From Chitinophaga terrae (ex Kim and Jung 2007) (GTDB taxonomy: Bacteria > Bacteroidota > Bacteroidia > Chitinophagales > Chitinophagaceae), in contig NZ_FNRL01000012.1 of NCBI RefSeq assembly GCF_900107795.1, positions 1 through 64,000 on the forward strand: 64,000 nucleotides of DNA, written 5' to 3'. The position numbers and the translations under genes are program-made. Below the pieces are notes generated by a model, which was not told the origin of the DNA, did no database searches, and saw nothing but the letters and a program-made list of their open reading frames with translations. Positions 51,586 through 60,009 of the stretch are shown one piece after another; position 1 is the first letter of the stretch; every line of letters starts with the position of its first letter.

Positions 51586-52080
51586 TCAGTTGTTATTTTT
51601 TTCCACGAAACTGATCTGCCCATTGGTTTCCAGGTAGGCTTTTTCAATATCGGCGAGCGACTCCTTCAATGTTTCTATCCTGAGGCTTTCTATGAGGTCT
51701 GAATAGCTCAGGTTCGCCTTTTTCATATTACGCCAGTTGATTACACCGTCATCAAACAATATTAAGGGGCTTCCTTTCACAAGCAGGTCTATTTTCCCGT
51801 TAATGGAAGCCAGCCAGGACAGAAAACGGTTAATAGCCACCATAGCGGCTGTGGCGACCACTGTAGGGAGGAACGGCGACGCCCCCACGATCACCCTGGA
51901 CAGCAGGGCTCCCATCATGATCACTATAATAGTATCGAAAGAAGTCTTTCTCCCGAATATCTGCATGCCCCCCAAACGGAGAAGCATCAACGTAATGAAA
52001 AACAGTACTACTGCCCGTATTGTCATCTGCAATACGCCTAACTGATCGCCGCTTCCCCAAAACGTTTCCAGGATACTCAT
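51586..52080 (-). CDS. YetF/DUF421-family membrane protein
   Basis: 164 residues. Three N-terminal membrane helices (LQMTIRAVVLFFITLMLLRL, then FDTIIVIMMGALLSRVIVGA and VVATAAMVAINRFLSWLAS) and a cytosolic C-terminal domain with LLVKGSPLILFDDGVINWRN, the diagnostic DUF421 block. Function not firmly established; some relatives affect spore or stress properties in other phyla. The start ATG overlaps the pyrophosphatase stop by four bases (ATGA), so the two are translationally coupled. Confidence 0.85.
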   Translation of the reverse strand: MSILETFWGSGDQLGVLQMTIRAVVLFFITLMLLRLGGMQIFGRKTSFDTIIVIMMGALLSRVIVGASPFLPTVVATAAMVAINRFLSWLASINGKIDLLVKGSPLILFDDGVINWRNMKKANLSYSDLIESLRIETLKESLADIEKAYLETNGQISFVEKNNN

Positions 52081-52556
52081 TTTTCAGGAAATTTAATCTG
52101 CTCATAGGCAGGGGCTGCTTCTATATAACCCTGAGGCATAAACTCTTTTCCCTCCAATTCATTATAGGATATAAAAAAATGCTCCAATTCCTTGATGGCC
52201 TGCGTTGATATCGCATCTACTCCTTTATAGGCCTTCGACATCACCGGAACTGCAATATACCTGTCGTTCCGCACCACAGTGCCGTCTTTTTCCCGTTGTT
52301 GCGCCTTGATCGCGCCTAACAAGCGACATTTGATCAGGCAACCGGGGAAACTTTTGAATTCAGAGATCACCAGCGCGTCCAGGGGATCGCCATCTTCGCC
52401 TTTAGTACCCAGGATAAATCCAAAATCATAAGGGAAAACCATCCCGGCAGGCAATATCTTATTTAATACAAAGAACTTTGAGATCGGGTCAAAATCATAT
52501 TTTTCGCTACTGCCTCTCGGCGTTTCAATGACAACTGGTAACTCTTTAATGATCAT
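52077..52556 (-). CDS. ppa: Family I inorganic pyrophosphatase
   Basis: 159 residues from the ATG at 52556 (MIIKELPVVIETPRG); an ATG at 52586 adds ten residues of no value. Hydrolyses pyrophosphate to drive biosynthesis in the cytosol. The family I motif DGDPLDAL is at 55-62, the substrate-side EKYDFD at 19-24 and the KAYKGVDA and basic region RNDRYIAVPVMSKAYKG near 100 complete the active site. Somewhat shorter than E. coli Ppa. It is coupled with the DUF421 gene downstream. Confidence 0.9.
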   Translation of the reverse strand: MIIKELPVVIETPRGSSEKYDFDPISKFFVLNKILPAGMVFPYDFGFILGTKGEDGDPLDALVISEFKSFPGCLIKCRLLGAIKAQQREKDGTVVRNDRYIAVPVMSKAYKGVDAISTQAIKELEHFFISYNELEGKEFMPQGYIEAAPAYEQIKFPEK

Positions 52557-52694
52557 ACTCACTGTTTGGTTAAACTTAAAAATCAAGAATAAAGAGGACT
52601 ATTATGCGAAGAAACAAAAAAAGGACCAACCAACGCATCAATATAATGATACAGGCATAATGATTGTGACGATTGATGAAAAAACCATATCGTT

Positions 52695-52913
52695 ATGAGC
52701 CAGTTTCAAGTTAAGGTGGGAGGACACGAAATAGGAGTTACGCAGTCAGACGAAAATACGTTCATAGTCAGGCTGCCCGACAAAACAATACACCTGGTCA
52801 GGAAGCAGGATAACGAGGGCGCCAATCATTGGTTTGAAGAAGGGAAAGATAATGAAACGCCGCAGTTGAGCGACCTGGGAACCGCCATCGAAAAGCACCT
52901 GCTATCCAATTGA
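52695..52913 (+). CDS. Small conserved-looking hypothetical protein
   Basis: 72 residues, acidic, soluble, no signal peptide. Pattern KVGGHEIGVTQSDENTFIVR then LPDKTIHLVRKQDNEG suggests a small beta-barrel-like or single-domain fold. No family recognised. It stands between the divergent pyrophosphatase gene and the convergent VCBS gene, whose stop begins one base after this stop. Confidence 0.5.
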   Translation: MSQFQVKVGGHEIGVTQSDENTFIVRLPDKTIHLVRKQDNEGANHWFEEGKDNETPQLSDLGTAIEKHLLSN

Positions 52914-54044
52914 TCAGCGGTTTCCCTTGTTGTAAAAGATGCAAAGTCCATCCTTCCCCGCAACAATAATATCTTTTCGCCCGGATCCCGTAAGATCCGC
53001 CGTTACAAAGTATAACCCTACTCCTTTAGTTCCATAACTGATCACCTGTTTGCTGAAGCTTTCATTGCTCCATTTAAAGTAGTAGACGCCGCAGGGATCT
53101 GCCGCCCCCGGATCATGATCGTTATGCGCCCGGTAACGCTTGCCGGTGATCAGTTCAGGAGCTCCGTCGTTATCTATATCTTCCCATAGCATTGTATGAT
53201 ATTGGGAATTATAGGGATCTATAGCGTGTTTTATCCAGCTGCTGTTGTTGGTCTTCTTGTTTTTACGCTGTTCATACCAATCCAGTCCATAGTCGTGCCC
53301 CTGCCCTACTATGAGGTCGGCCAGCCCGTCGTTATTCACGTCGGCCACTATAACGGGAACGCTTACTGTACCCAGGTTAAAGGCTGCATGAAAGATCCAC
53401 TTTTCCCCGAATGGTTTCTTAGGCGCTTCCAGCCATCCTTCCGGCACCACAATGTCTGTTCTGCCGTCGCCGTTCATATCTCCAAACCCAAGCCCGTGGC
53501 CGGATTTGCGATCAGATATTTTGATGGGAACAAATGTTTTGCTGTTCTTGTCATGTTTGTAGATCACCAACGGATCGTTGGGGGTATTGGGAATGATCTC
53601 CATTACGCCGTCTCCATCAAGGTCAAAAGCCCGGGTAGTTTCAATATTACCGGGTGTTGCGATCTCATGTATCTTCCACTCCTCCTCGTTACCGGGGTTT
53701 TCTTTCCAGGTCAGTTGTTTGCCGAACCATCCACCTGTAACAAAATCCATTCTTCCATCGCCATTCACGTCGAAGGGAATAGTGGAAAAATCGTCCCAGT
53801 ACTCGCCAAACTGCTTTACCGGTCCTATATAATGCCGGCGGAAGTAGTCAGGCCCTTCGTACCAGTAAGCCCCGGAAACGATATCGGGCTTGCCATCATT
53901 ATTTACATCAAAAACAGCTACAGATTCATAGCTTTCGGAAGCGATCACCTTTTTTTCGAACTGCATCACTCCATGGGCCGGAGCCTGGGAATAAGCGGCA
54001 GTCGCCAGCATAACGGGAATAATCGGGAACAGGTATGTTTTCAT
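52914..54044 (-). CDS. Secreted FG-GAP/VCBS-repeat protein
   Basis: 376 residues with signal peptide (MKTYLFPIIPVMLATAAYSQ). At least six repeats containing Ca-binding-type loops of the form DxNxDGxxD, for example DVNNDGKPDIVSGAYWYEG, DVNGDGRMDFVTGGW, DLDGDGVMEIIPN, DMNGDGRTDIVVPEGW and DVNNDGLADLIVGQGHDYG, building a seven-bladed propeller. Exported, likely extracellular or surface. A binding or scaffold role, ligand unknown. The stop meets the end of the small gene 52695. Confidence 0.82.
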   Translation of the reverse strand: MKTYLFPIIPVMLATAAYSQAPAHGVMQFEKKVIASESYESVAVFDVNNDGKPDIVSGAYWYEGPDYFRRHYIGPVKQFGEYWDDFSTIPFDVNGDGRMDFVTGGWFGKQLTWKENPGNEEEWKIHEIATPGNIETTRAFDLDGDGVMEIIPNTPNDPLVIYKHDKNSKTFVPIKISDRKSGHGLGFGDMNGDGRTDIVVPEGWLEAPKKPFGEKWIFHAAFNLGTVSVPVIVADVNNDGLADLIVGQGHDYGLDWYEQRKNKKTNNSSWIKHAIDPYNSQYHTMLWEDIDNDGAPELITGKRYRAHNDHDPGAADPCGVYYFKWSNESFSKQVISYGTKGVGLYFVTADLTGSGRKDIIVAGKDGLCIFYNKGNR

Positions 54045-54137
54045 ATGGCACTGTTAAAAACGTAAAGAACAATATAATGGTCAAATCTGATAAAACTGTC
54101 CTGTGGTGTCCTGTTTGCTGAAGATCATTTTTTTTGT

Positions 54138-54146
54138 TACCTTGCA
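54138..54146 (+). promoter_or_regulatory. Weak promoter-like element
   Basis: TACCTTGCA after a T-rich tract resembles the TACCTTTGCA form of the -7 element, with deviation from the consensus. It lies 44 bases before the ATG at 54190. Confidence 0.25.
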
Positions 54147-54189
54147 TGCACTTCACGAAACTTATTCCCGGAACTTTATTGCAATCAAC

Positions 54190-54735
54190 ATGCTCACGAC
54201 AGTGAAACAGTTATGTTTTGTCATTACCGGCGGGCCGGGAATGGGCAAAACTACTTTGATCAATGCGCTTCAGGAAGCGGGGTACGCGACTGTCCCGGAG
54301 AGCGGGCGCAGTATCATCAAACAACAGGTAGCAACAGGCGGAACTGCGCTCCCCTGGCTGAATACCATCGCATTTGCCAATGCCATGTGGGATACCGATT
54401 TCCAGCGATACATGGATCATAACAACACCGCAATCACCTTCTTTGACAGGGGATTCCCGGATGTTATCGGGTATTTAAGACTATGCCGGTTACCAGTACC
54501 GAATTCCATGCTTGCAACGGCCAGGGCTATACGATACGGCCCCAAAGTATTTATTACGCCTCCGTGGGAAGCTATTTACCGGGCGGATGAAGAAAGAAAA
54601 CAACCATTTGCTGAAGCCGTGGAAACCTATCATCAAATGAAAAGCCTGTACCGGGAGCTGGGTTATGAAACCATTGAAATACCTTTGGTTACCGTGAAAG
54701 AACGGGTAGCTTTTATACGGGCGGCGATTAGCTAA
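54190..54735 (+). CDS. P-loop NTPase (AAA_28-like)
   Basis: 181 residues from the ATG at 54190; an in-frame ATG at 54103 would precede a promoter-like element. Walker A GGPGMGKTTL at 14-23, followed by LQEAGYATVPESGRSIIKQQ, and Walker B-type TFFDRGFPDVIGYL. The order matches the AAA_28 group of small ATPases (relatives of predicted nucleoside kinase/ATPases); the substrate is unknown. The gene is alone between the VCBS gene and the DUF3500 gene on the other strand. Confidence 0.8.
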   Translation: MLTTVKQLCFVITGGPGMGKTTLINALQEAGYATVPESGRSIIKQQVATGGTALPWLNTIAFANAMWDTDFQRYMDHNNTAITFFDRGFPDVIGYLRLCRLPVPNSMLATARAIRYGPKVFITPPWEAIYRADEERKQPFAEAVETYHQMKSLYRELGYETIEIPLVTVKERVAFIRAAIS

Positions 54736-54782
54736 CACCGCGACAATAAAACGTCATGAAGGAACGCCATTTGGTACGGCGA

Positions 54783-55799
54783 CTATTTGAGATGCGCCGT
54801 CCTGTAATGTTCCAGTAGCTCATCACCACCGAAGTCGTGCTGCAAATCCCTCATCACGGTATGAACATGATTGGCGTTGTTCTGAGTATTGTCGTATTCG
54901 ATAATGATAGTAGGCCCCTGGATGCGGTAATAGTAAGGCTTGCCGGGCGTATGCTGTGTATCGCCGGCCCAGGCGAAATACAGGTTGTCCCACCCCGCTT
55001 TTTCGATTTCCTTCAAAGTACTTTCAGCGAACAATTTCGTATAGCGATGTACGTATACTTCCAGCAATGCCAGGAGTTTTTGTTGTGCGTCCTTACTCAG
55101 CTCACTATAACCGACGCCCATTGGTTTCAGCAACTGTACTTTCCTGCTGGCGCCGGTAATGATCTCGGCTGGCGCATTGGTATTGATCAGGGCCTTTTTC
55201 AGTTGTTCGGGCTCCAGCGACTGCAGGAGTGCGAAACCTGCGGCGGTTTCTTCTTTCAGCACCTCTTTCCCTTTTTGCTCTCCTTCCTTTACAACAGCAG
55301 GATTAGCACCCATAAAGCCCGGCGTACCGGCTACAAGGCGGTTATTGTCTGCCGAAAAGCTAAAGGCGGCGTGATGGCCTTCGAACCTCCAGCCCCAGAC
55401 GCCTTTGGAAGCGGGTGTTCCAAAGATGGTGACAAAATATTTGCCGGGGTCACGATAATGATCGTCGGGTCCTCTTTTCTCCAGTTCTTTCAGCACCTGG
55501 TCCAGCTGCATGATATCCTTTACCTTCCCCGTTCCTGATGCGCTTAAAGAATTGGCCAGCAGGGTAAAAAGCTTTTTACGTTGTACGTCGTTCAATTCAT
55601 TGACGGAAATGCCTTTGCGGTTGTCGAGCGGTACATATGCAAACCTGTACCTTTCCGCGGTATCAAACGGGTATACAGTCTTCTGTTGCTGGGCTTCCGA
55701 CAACGATTGGAGAAAGGAGACTGCATTTTTCGCCATGTCCTGGGCATGGACTAAAACTGTTGCCAGGAGCAGGCATGTAGCACAAAGTAAGGTACGCAT
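54783..55799 (-). CDS. Exported DUF3500-family protein
   Basis: 338 residues from the ATG at 55799 (MRTLLCATCLLLATVLVHAQ), which gives a clean signal peptide; an in-frame ATG at 55874 lies before it. The family block WGWRFEGHHAAFSFSADNNR near 145-165, then TPGFMGANPAVVK, is recognisable as DUF3500. The C-terminal part has a Y-Y-Y-R-I-Q-G-P block and ends with FGGDELLEHYRTAHLK. Enzymatic role not established. Confidence 0.8.
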   Translation of the reverse strand: MRTLLCATCLLLATVLVHAQDMAKNAVSFLQSLSEAQQQKTVYPFDTAERYRFAYVPLDNRKGISVNELNDVQRKKLFTLLANSLSASGTGKVKDIMQLDQVLKELEKRGPDDHYRDPGKYFVTIFGTPASKGVWGWRFEGHHAAFSFSADNNRLVAGTPGFMGANPAVVKEGEQKGKEVLKEETAAGFALLQSLEPEQLKKALINTNAPAEIITGASRKVQLLKPMGVGYSELSKDAQQKLLALLEVYVHRYTKLFAESTLKEIEKAGWDNLYFAWAGDTQHTPGKPYYYRIQGPTIIIEYDNTQNNANHVHTVMRDLQHDFGGDELLEHYRTAHLK

Positions 55800-55910
55800 G
55801 GCAGAACGTGGAATTTGAAGTAAGATAGAAAAAGAATTCTGTACATGCAAAGGGGCAGGAAAGATAGTGTGCAACTACCTGTCCCACCCCGGTTAACGTG
55901 AAATTTCAGA

Positions 55911-56747
55911 TCATTTAAGGATCATCACCGGTACTTTGGCCGACCTGGTGATAGCTTCCGAAATGCTTTTATGGGTAAGCGTATAAAGGAAGCTGTGCTT
56001 TCCCGGCAACGCCACAATCAATTGTACATCGTTGGCAGCGGTAAATTCGGATACATGACCGATAATATCCTTGCTGCTTTCATAATGAATATCGTATTGG
56101 AACGGAGAAAGATATTCGTGCAGTTCCGCCTCTGTAGCTGCATCCGGCTTATACTCCCCTTCGCCGGTATTTACGTTAAGCGCTAACAGGCGTGTGATAG
56201 CCCAGTTAGCAGGGATGGCGATATGCTGTAGTTTGCCCAATACATGCAGCGCCTTGAAATCGAACGGTACAAGCGCTTTATCGACCGGCCGGAATGTATA
56301 ACCCGCCGGCACTACCAATACCCGCACGGGGCTGGCTTTTGCAATGGCTATCAGGTTCCTGGCTATCAGCCCTTCTTCTGCGACATGCGGATTGCTGCCC
56401 AATACGATCATTGTCACCTCTTCCTGACGGGCCAGGTCAATAACGGCCCTCAGCAAAGGCGATTCGCTTAACGCGATCGTTACCTGTATATTTTCATTTT
56501 CGGCCGTAATAGCAGCAGCCATGCTTTGCAGCCGGGCCTGGGCTTCTTCCCTGTCGGCATTTACACTGACGTGATCCACGGCCGCATAATCCGCCGACCA
56601 GACAATGCCGCTGAATACGTTCTCATAAAATGTTTTCAGCAGGATGATCCTGTTATATTCATACTGTTTACTCCAGGCAGTGGCAAATCGTACCGTTTCG
56701 TCGGATGTTGGAGTAAAATCCACCGGTACCAGCAACGTTTTCATCAT
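55911..56747 (-). CDS. Tandem UspA universal stress protein
   Basis: 278 residues with two UspA-like Rossmann domains. The first starts MKTLLVPVDFTPTSDETVRF and has the ATP-type G-x2-G-x9-G-S/T motif near VLGSNPHVAEEGLIARNLI; the second starts VDKALVPFDFKALHVLGK and ends with SFLYTLTHKSISEAITRSAK. It overlaps the MarR stop by four bases (ATGA), so it is coupled to that gene in the efflux operon. Two ATGs are possible (56747 and 56744). Confidence 0.88.
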   Translation of the reverse strand: MMKTLLVPVDFTPTSDETVRFATAWSKQYEYNRIILLKTFYENVFSGIVWSADYAAVDHVSVNADREEAQARLQSMAAAITAENENIQVTIALSESPLLRAVIDLARQEEVTMIVLGSNPHVAEEGLIARNLIAIAKASPVRVLVVPAGYTFRPVDKALVPFDFKALHVLGKLQHIAIPANWAITRLLALNVNTGEGEYKPDAATEAELHEYLSPFQYDIHYESSKDIIGHVSEFTAANDVQLIVALPGKHSFLYTLTHKSISEAITRSAKVPVMILK

Positions 56748-57196
56748 TGTTTCCTAAGATTTTCGTTCATTTTCTGAATCTGCGACAAGGCAACCTGCAA
56801 ATCATTCATCTCCATACCCATGGTCGCTTTTTCATACATTTCACGGATCCATGGATTTAATTCCTTCTCCAGCGCCCTGCCTTTTTCTGTCAAATAGATA
56901 AGTTTACTTCTCCTGTCGTTCTGATCTTCTCTTCTTTCTACCATCCCGCGCTTTTCCAGGTTGTCTATCAGGTAGGTCATACTGGATTTATCCTTCACAA
57001 TAACATCTGCTATCTCCTGTTGATTCACTCCATCTTTCCTGAAAAGGATACCTAATATTTCCAGGAGCTCGAATGTGATGTCCACGTTCTGTTCCCTGAT
57101 CTTAACCTGTAAGTTTTGACGCATAAAGGTGCGCATTTCACTGATGGCTCGTCCCAGTTCCCGCGCCAGGTCTACAATATTGTGTTGCTTATTCAT
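56744..57196 (-). CDS. MarR-family transcriptional regulator
   Basis: 150 residues, a winged helix-turn-helix regulator. Dimerisation helices at both ends; the DNA-binding part has VNQQEIADVIVKDKSSMTYL (recognition helix), followed by DNLEKRGMVERREDQNDRRS with the wing arginines (DRRS). It is the second gene of the efflux operon. The perfect 30-bp palindrome at 58849-58878 at the operon promoter is a likely operator, giving autoregulation and ligand-released repression. Confidence 0.88.
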   Translation of the reverse strand: MNKQHNIVDLARELGRAISEMRTFMRQNLQVKIREQNVDITFELLEILGILFRKDGVNQQEIADVIVKDKSSMTYLIDNLEKRGMVERREDQNDRRSKLIYLTEKGRALEKELNPWIREMYEKATMGMEMNDLQVALSQIQKMNENLRKQ

Positions 57197-57240
57197 CAGA
57201 CAAATATATTGTTTTTAACCCGACGAACGTACCTGTCATA

Positions 57241-58821
57241 TCAGTGCGCCGCATCCGCCAGGTTTACTTTCTGTTTGTTGGTTTTCACCAGCAACAGCAC
57301 GAACGGAACGCATACCAGGAACATCACGCCCACCCAGAGGAATACGTCCATATACGAAAGTACGGTGGCCTGTTTCATCACAGCGCCGTCCATGATCCCA
57401 TATGCTTTGTTCTGCGCAGTTACTATATCAAATCCTTTGGCCCTCATACTTGCAGCCATTTGTGCAACACGGTGCTGTACATCAGGGTTGTTTACATCCA
57501 GGTGATCTACCAGGGTACTCCTGTGGAGATCCGTTTGCCTGGTTACAAAAGTGGAGATCAGCGCTACGCCGAATGCGCCTCCCAGCTGGCGCATCATTCC
57601 TGAAAATGCCGCGCCCTGGCCGATTTCCTGTCCTTTCAGCGTAGAGAGCGACATGGTGCTGACAGGCACCGACAATAATCCTAACCCGAACCCGCGTATG
57701 ATCAGCACCCAGAAGAAATCTTTGCTGCTGGTATCGGGGGTAAGAATAGTATAAGAAAGATAACTGTAGATGAAGAAAACTGTCATGCCTATAGCGATGA
57801 GGTATTTTTGCGGGATGCCTTTCTGTATCAAAACCGCTACCACCGGCATCATCACCGCTACGAACAAGGTGCTTGGCAACTGCAGCATGCCTGATTGCTG
57901 TGCGGTCCATCCCAAAAGCGATTGGGTATAGAGCGGGATGACAAACGTAGACCCGAACAAACCAAAGCCCATGATAAAAGACAACACGACTCCTATCCGC
58001 AGGTTCCCGTTCCTCAGCACTCTTAACTCCACTACGGGGTATTTATAAACCCATTGCCTCCATATAAAGAAGAACAGGCCAAATACGGCTGTTACAGACA
58101 AGACGATAATCAGGGAACTGCTGAACCAATCTTCTTCCTGTCCTTTTTCCAATACAAACTGCAGGGAACCTATACCCACCATCAGCAGGAAGATGCCCAG
58201 CCAGTCGACCTGCGAAGCATCGCGTTTCTGCTCGTACTGCGGGCTCCTGACATACTGCAGGGTGAGCAATGTAGCAATGACCCCGATAGGAATATTGATA
58301 TAGAAGATATAAGGCCAGCTGTAATTGTCGATAATATACCCGCCCAGCGGAGGTCCCAGGGTTGGGCCAACGATCACACCCAGCGTATAGATCGCCTGGG
58401 CAGTGGCTCTTTTTTCAGCAGGCCAGCTTTCAGTGATAATAGTTTGCGAAGTTACCAGCAATGCTCCTCCTCCCAACCCCTGCAGGAAGCGGAAAACAAC
58501 CAGTTCCCAGATATTGGTGGCATTGCCGCAGAGGAAAGAACAAACAGTGAAGAGCATGATCGATACGGCAAAGTAATTCCGCCGTCCGAACTGTTGGGAA
58601 AGCCAGCTGGTCATAGGTACGATGATCACATTGGCTAAAGAATAGGCAGTGATAACCCAGCTAACTTCATTCAGGGTAGCGCCCAAACTACCCCTCATAT
58701 CTGGCAGGGCAACGTTCACAATTGTTGTGTCAATGATTTCCAGCAGGGCACAAACTACTGCTGTGATGGTAATGATAATACGCCGTGAGCCATATTCCAC
58801 CAGCGATGTTGGCTGTTCCAT
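57241..58821 (-). CDS. DHA2-family MFS multidrug efflux transporter (EmrB/QacA type)
   Basis: 526 residues with 14 hydrophobic helices. Motif A-like VVFRFLQGLGGGALLVTSQT, the DHA2 motif C-like IVGPTLGPPLGGYIIDNYSW in helix 5, and the start IIDTTIVNVALPDMRGSLGA, typical of the EmrB/QacA subfamily. It pumps drugs or toxic compounds by proton antiport. First gene of an operon with MarR and UspA. No HlyD/EmrA adaptor or TolC-type gene is adjacent, so it either works alone at the inner membrane or uses unlinked partners. Confidence 0.9.
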   Translation of the reverse strand: MEQPTSLVEYGSRRIIITITAVVCALLEIIDTTIVNVALPDMRGSLGATLNEVSWVITAYSLANVIIVPMTSWLSQQFGRRNYFAVSIMLFTVCSFLCGNATNIWELVVFRFLQGLGGGALLVTSQTIITESWPAEKRATAQAIYTLGVIVGPTLGPPLGGYIIDNYSWPYIFYINIPIGVIATLLTLQYVRSPQYEQKRDASQVDWLGIFLLMVGIGSLQFVLEKGQEEDWFSSSLIIVLSVTAVFGLFFFIWRQWVYKYPVVELRVLRNGNLRIGVVLSFIMGFGLFGSTFVIPLYTQSLLGWTAQQSGMLQLPSTLFVAVMMPVVAVLIQKGIPQKYLIAIGMTVFFIYSYLSYTILTPDTSSKDFFWVLIIRGFGLGLLSVPVSTMSLSTLKGQEIGQGAAFSGMMRQLGGAFGVALISTFVTRQTDLHRSTLVDHLDVNNPDVQHRVAQMAASMRAKGFDIVTAQNKAYGIMDGAVMKQATVLSYMDVFLWVGVMFLVCVPFVLLLVKTNKQKVNLADAAH

Positions 58822-58841
58822 TTAACAGGTAAATTGTACAG

Positions 58842-58849
58842 CAAAGGTA
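58842..58849 (-). promoter_or_regulatory. Candidate -7 promoter element of the efflux operon (TACCTTTG)
   Basis: Perfect TAnnTTTG on the minus strand, 21 bases before the MFS start at 58821. A TTTG at 58869 to 58866 lies 16 bases upstream of it, inside the palindrome. Confidence 0.55.
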
Positions 58850-58878
58850 ATAATTAGTTTGAATTCAAACTAATTATT
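58849..58878. promoter_or_regulatory. Perfect 30-bp palindrome, candidate MarR operator
   Basis: The sequence is symmetric about the EcoRI-like centre GAATTC (58861-58866), each arm running AATAATTAGTTTGAA outward to inward. It abuts the -7 element at 58842-58849 (shares one base), so a bound dimer would block the promoter. The position and length fit a MarR-family operator; the MarR gene lies in the same operon. Confidence 0.7.
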
Positions 58879-58926
58879 TTAAGCAAGGGTCCGCTGATAA
58901 TGACGAACATTTTTAAAATCGCATTC

Positions 58927-59778
58927 TTAGTCTTTTATCCGTGGAAGAAGCGGTTTCATAGCTTTGAGCAGCATATTGGTAATAACCTGGTAACCTTTGT
59001 CTGAAGGATGCAAGCCGTCGTAGGTCATATTTACAGCGGCTAACGGGTACGGATATTCTTCCTGTTTGGTATCAAACGGAATATCCTTGTAAGCTGGCCA
59101 GGTATAGTTTTTATATTCCCCTGTCTGAGGGTCTTTCAGCCGTTTGAACTTCACCGCAGTTTCGGGGGTAATGCCGCTTTTCCTGTAGAGGTCCACTTCG
59201 ACGAGTTTTTCTTTTGCGGCTATCGTATCCAGCGCCTGTACAAGACGCAGCAGCGTTTGTCCGGCCTTGGGTTTGTAGGAACCATACGCATTATTATTGG
59301 CATCCTTTATATAAACAAAGTCGCTGCGCTGCAGCGGGGTCATAAGAATAACAGGCGCATCGGGGTTCAGTGATCTCAATTTATCGATAATCGTACGGAA
59401 AGCCCCGTTTACAGTGCCGTTACCGGTTTTATTCTCGTAGTCGGCAAATGTTCCGATAGGTAAGCCGGCCCACCAGTCGTTCGTTCCAAGGAAAATGCTA
59501 TATATATCGGCCCGCGGGAAATTCAGTTCTTCAATTTTATTAGCTATCCCGCAGGCGGTCCACCCGTTATAACCATGGTTGATATACTGCAGTTCAGGCA
59601 GTTGTTTTACCACCCGGCTCATATACCCGGCGGTTATACGATTGCCGGTTTCATCAGGATGTTCGTTCAGGTAAGTGATCGAGTCGCCAATGGCTACCCA
59701 GGTAAGTTTGCGTGGAACAAAGGATAACAACGTTACTGCAAGGACCAGGAACAACAGGCTGCCAATGCGATATTTCAT
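58927..59778 (-). CDS. SGNH/GDSL-family hydrolase (exported)
   Basis: 283 residues with signal peptide. Catalytic GDSI block VAIGDSITYLNEH at 28-40 (Ser33), oxyanion G/N regions in YNGWTACG and LGTNDWWAG, and the C-terminal D-x-x-H of DGLHPSDKGYQ. An esterase or lipase of the GDSL type, perhaps a glycan deacetylase given neighbours. A TATCTTTA element (59820 to 59813) on the minus strand is a candidate promoter with one mismatch. It is not in the sialic acid locus, so a sialate esterase role is not inferred. Confidence 0.85.
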   Translation of the reverse strand: MKYRIGSLLFLVLAVTLLSFVPRKLTWVAIGDSITYLNEHPDETGNRITAGYMSRVVKQLPELQYINHGYNGWTACGIANKIEELNFPRADIYSIFLGTNDWWAGLPIGTFADYENKTGNGTVNGAFRTIIDKLRSLNPDAPVILMTPLQRSDFVYIKDANNNAYGSYKPKAGQTLLRLVQALDTIAAKEKLVEVDLYRKSGITPETAVKFKRLKDPQTGEYKNYTWPAYKDIPFDTKQEEYPYPLAAVNMTYDGLHPSDKGYQVITNMLLKAMKPLLPRIKD

Positions 59779-59812
59779 ATTTGTCGCGTTTATCGTTGAA
59801 TGATAATAACGC

Positions 59813-59820
59813 TAAAGATA
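59813..59820 (-). promoter_or_regulatory. Candidate -7 promoter element (TATCTTTA)
   Basis: Minus-strand TATCTTTA, one mismatch to TAnnTTTG, 35 bases before the SGNH hydrolase start. Confidence 0.35.
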
Positions 59821-60009
59821 AAAAAATATGCTTCATTTTCAGGATGCTGTCACTGCTTCATTTTCCCTTCATTTACTATTGCCGGCCAACGGCGGGGTTT
59901 CAGTTCCTCTTCAAATGAATAATCAAAAACAGATTTATGCTCAGTCATAGGCCCGGGTTCTTATATCAAAGATATTTATTCCGAAACAAGACTCAAAGTT
60001 TTTTCCAGG

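Noticed and set aside
53196-54065. Forward-strand open frame overlapping the VCBS-repeat gene
   Set aside because: Antisense to repeated DxNxDG loops, which easily leave the other strand open.
58927-59778. SGNH hydrolase as the sialate O-acetylesterase of the sialic acid locus
   Set aside because: It lies almost 40 kb from the locus with unrelated neighbours.
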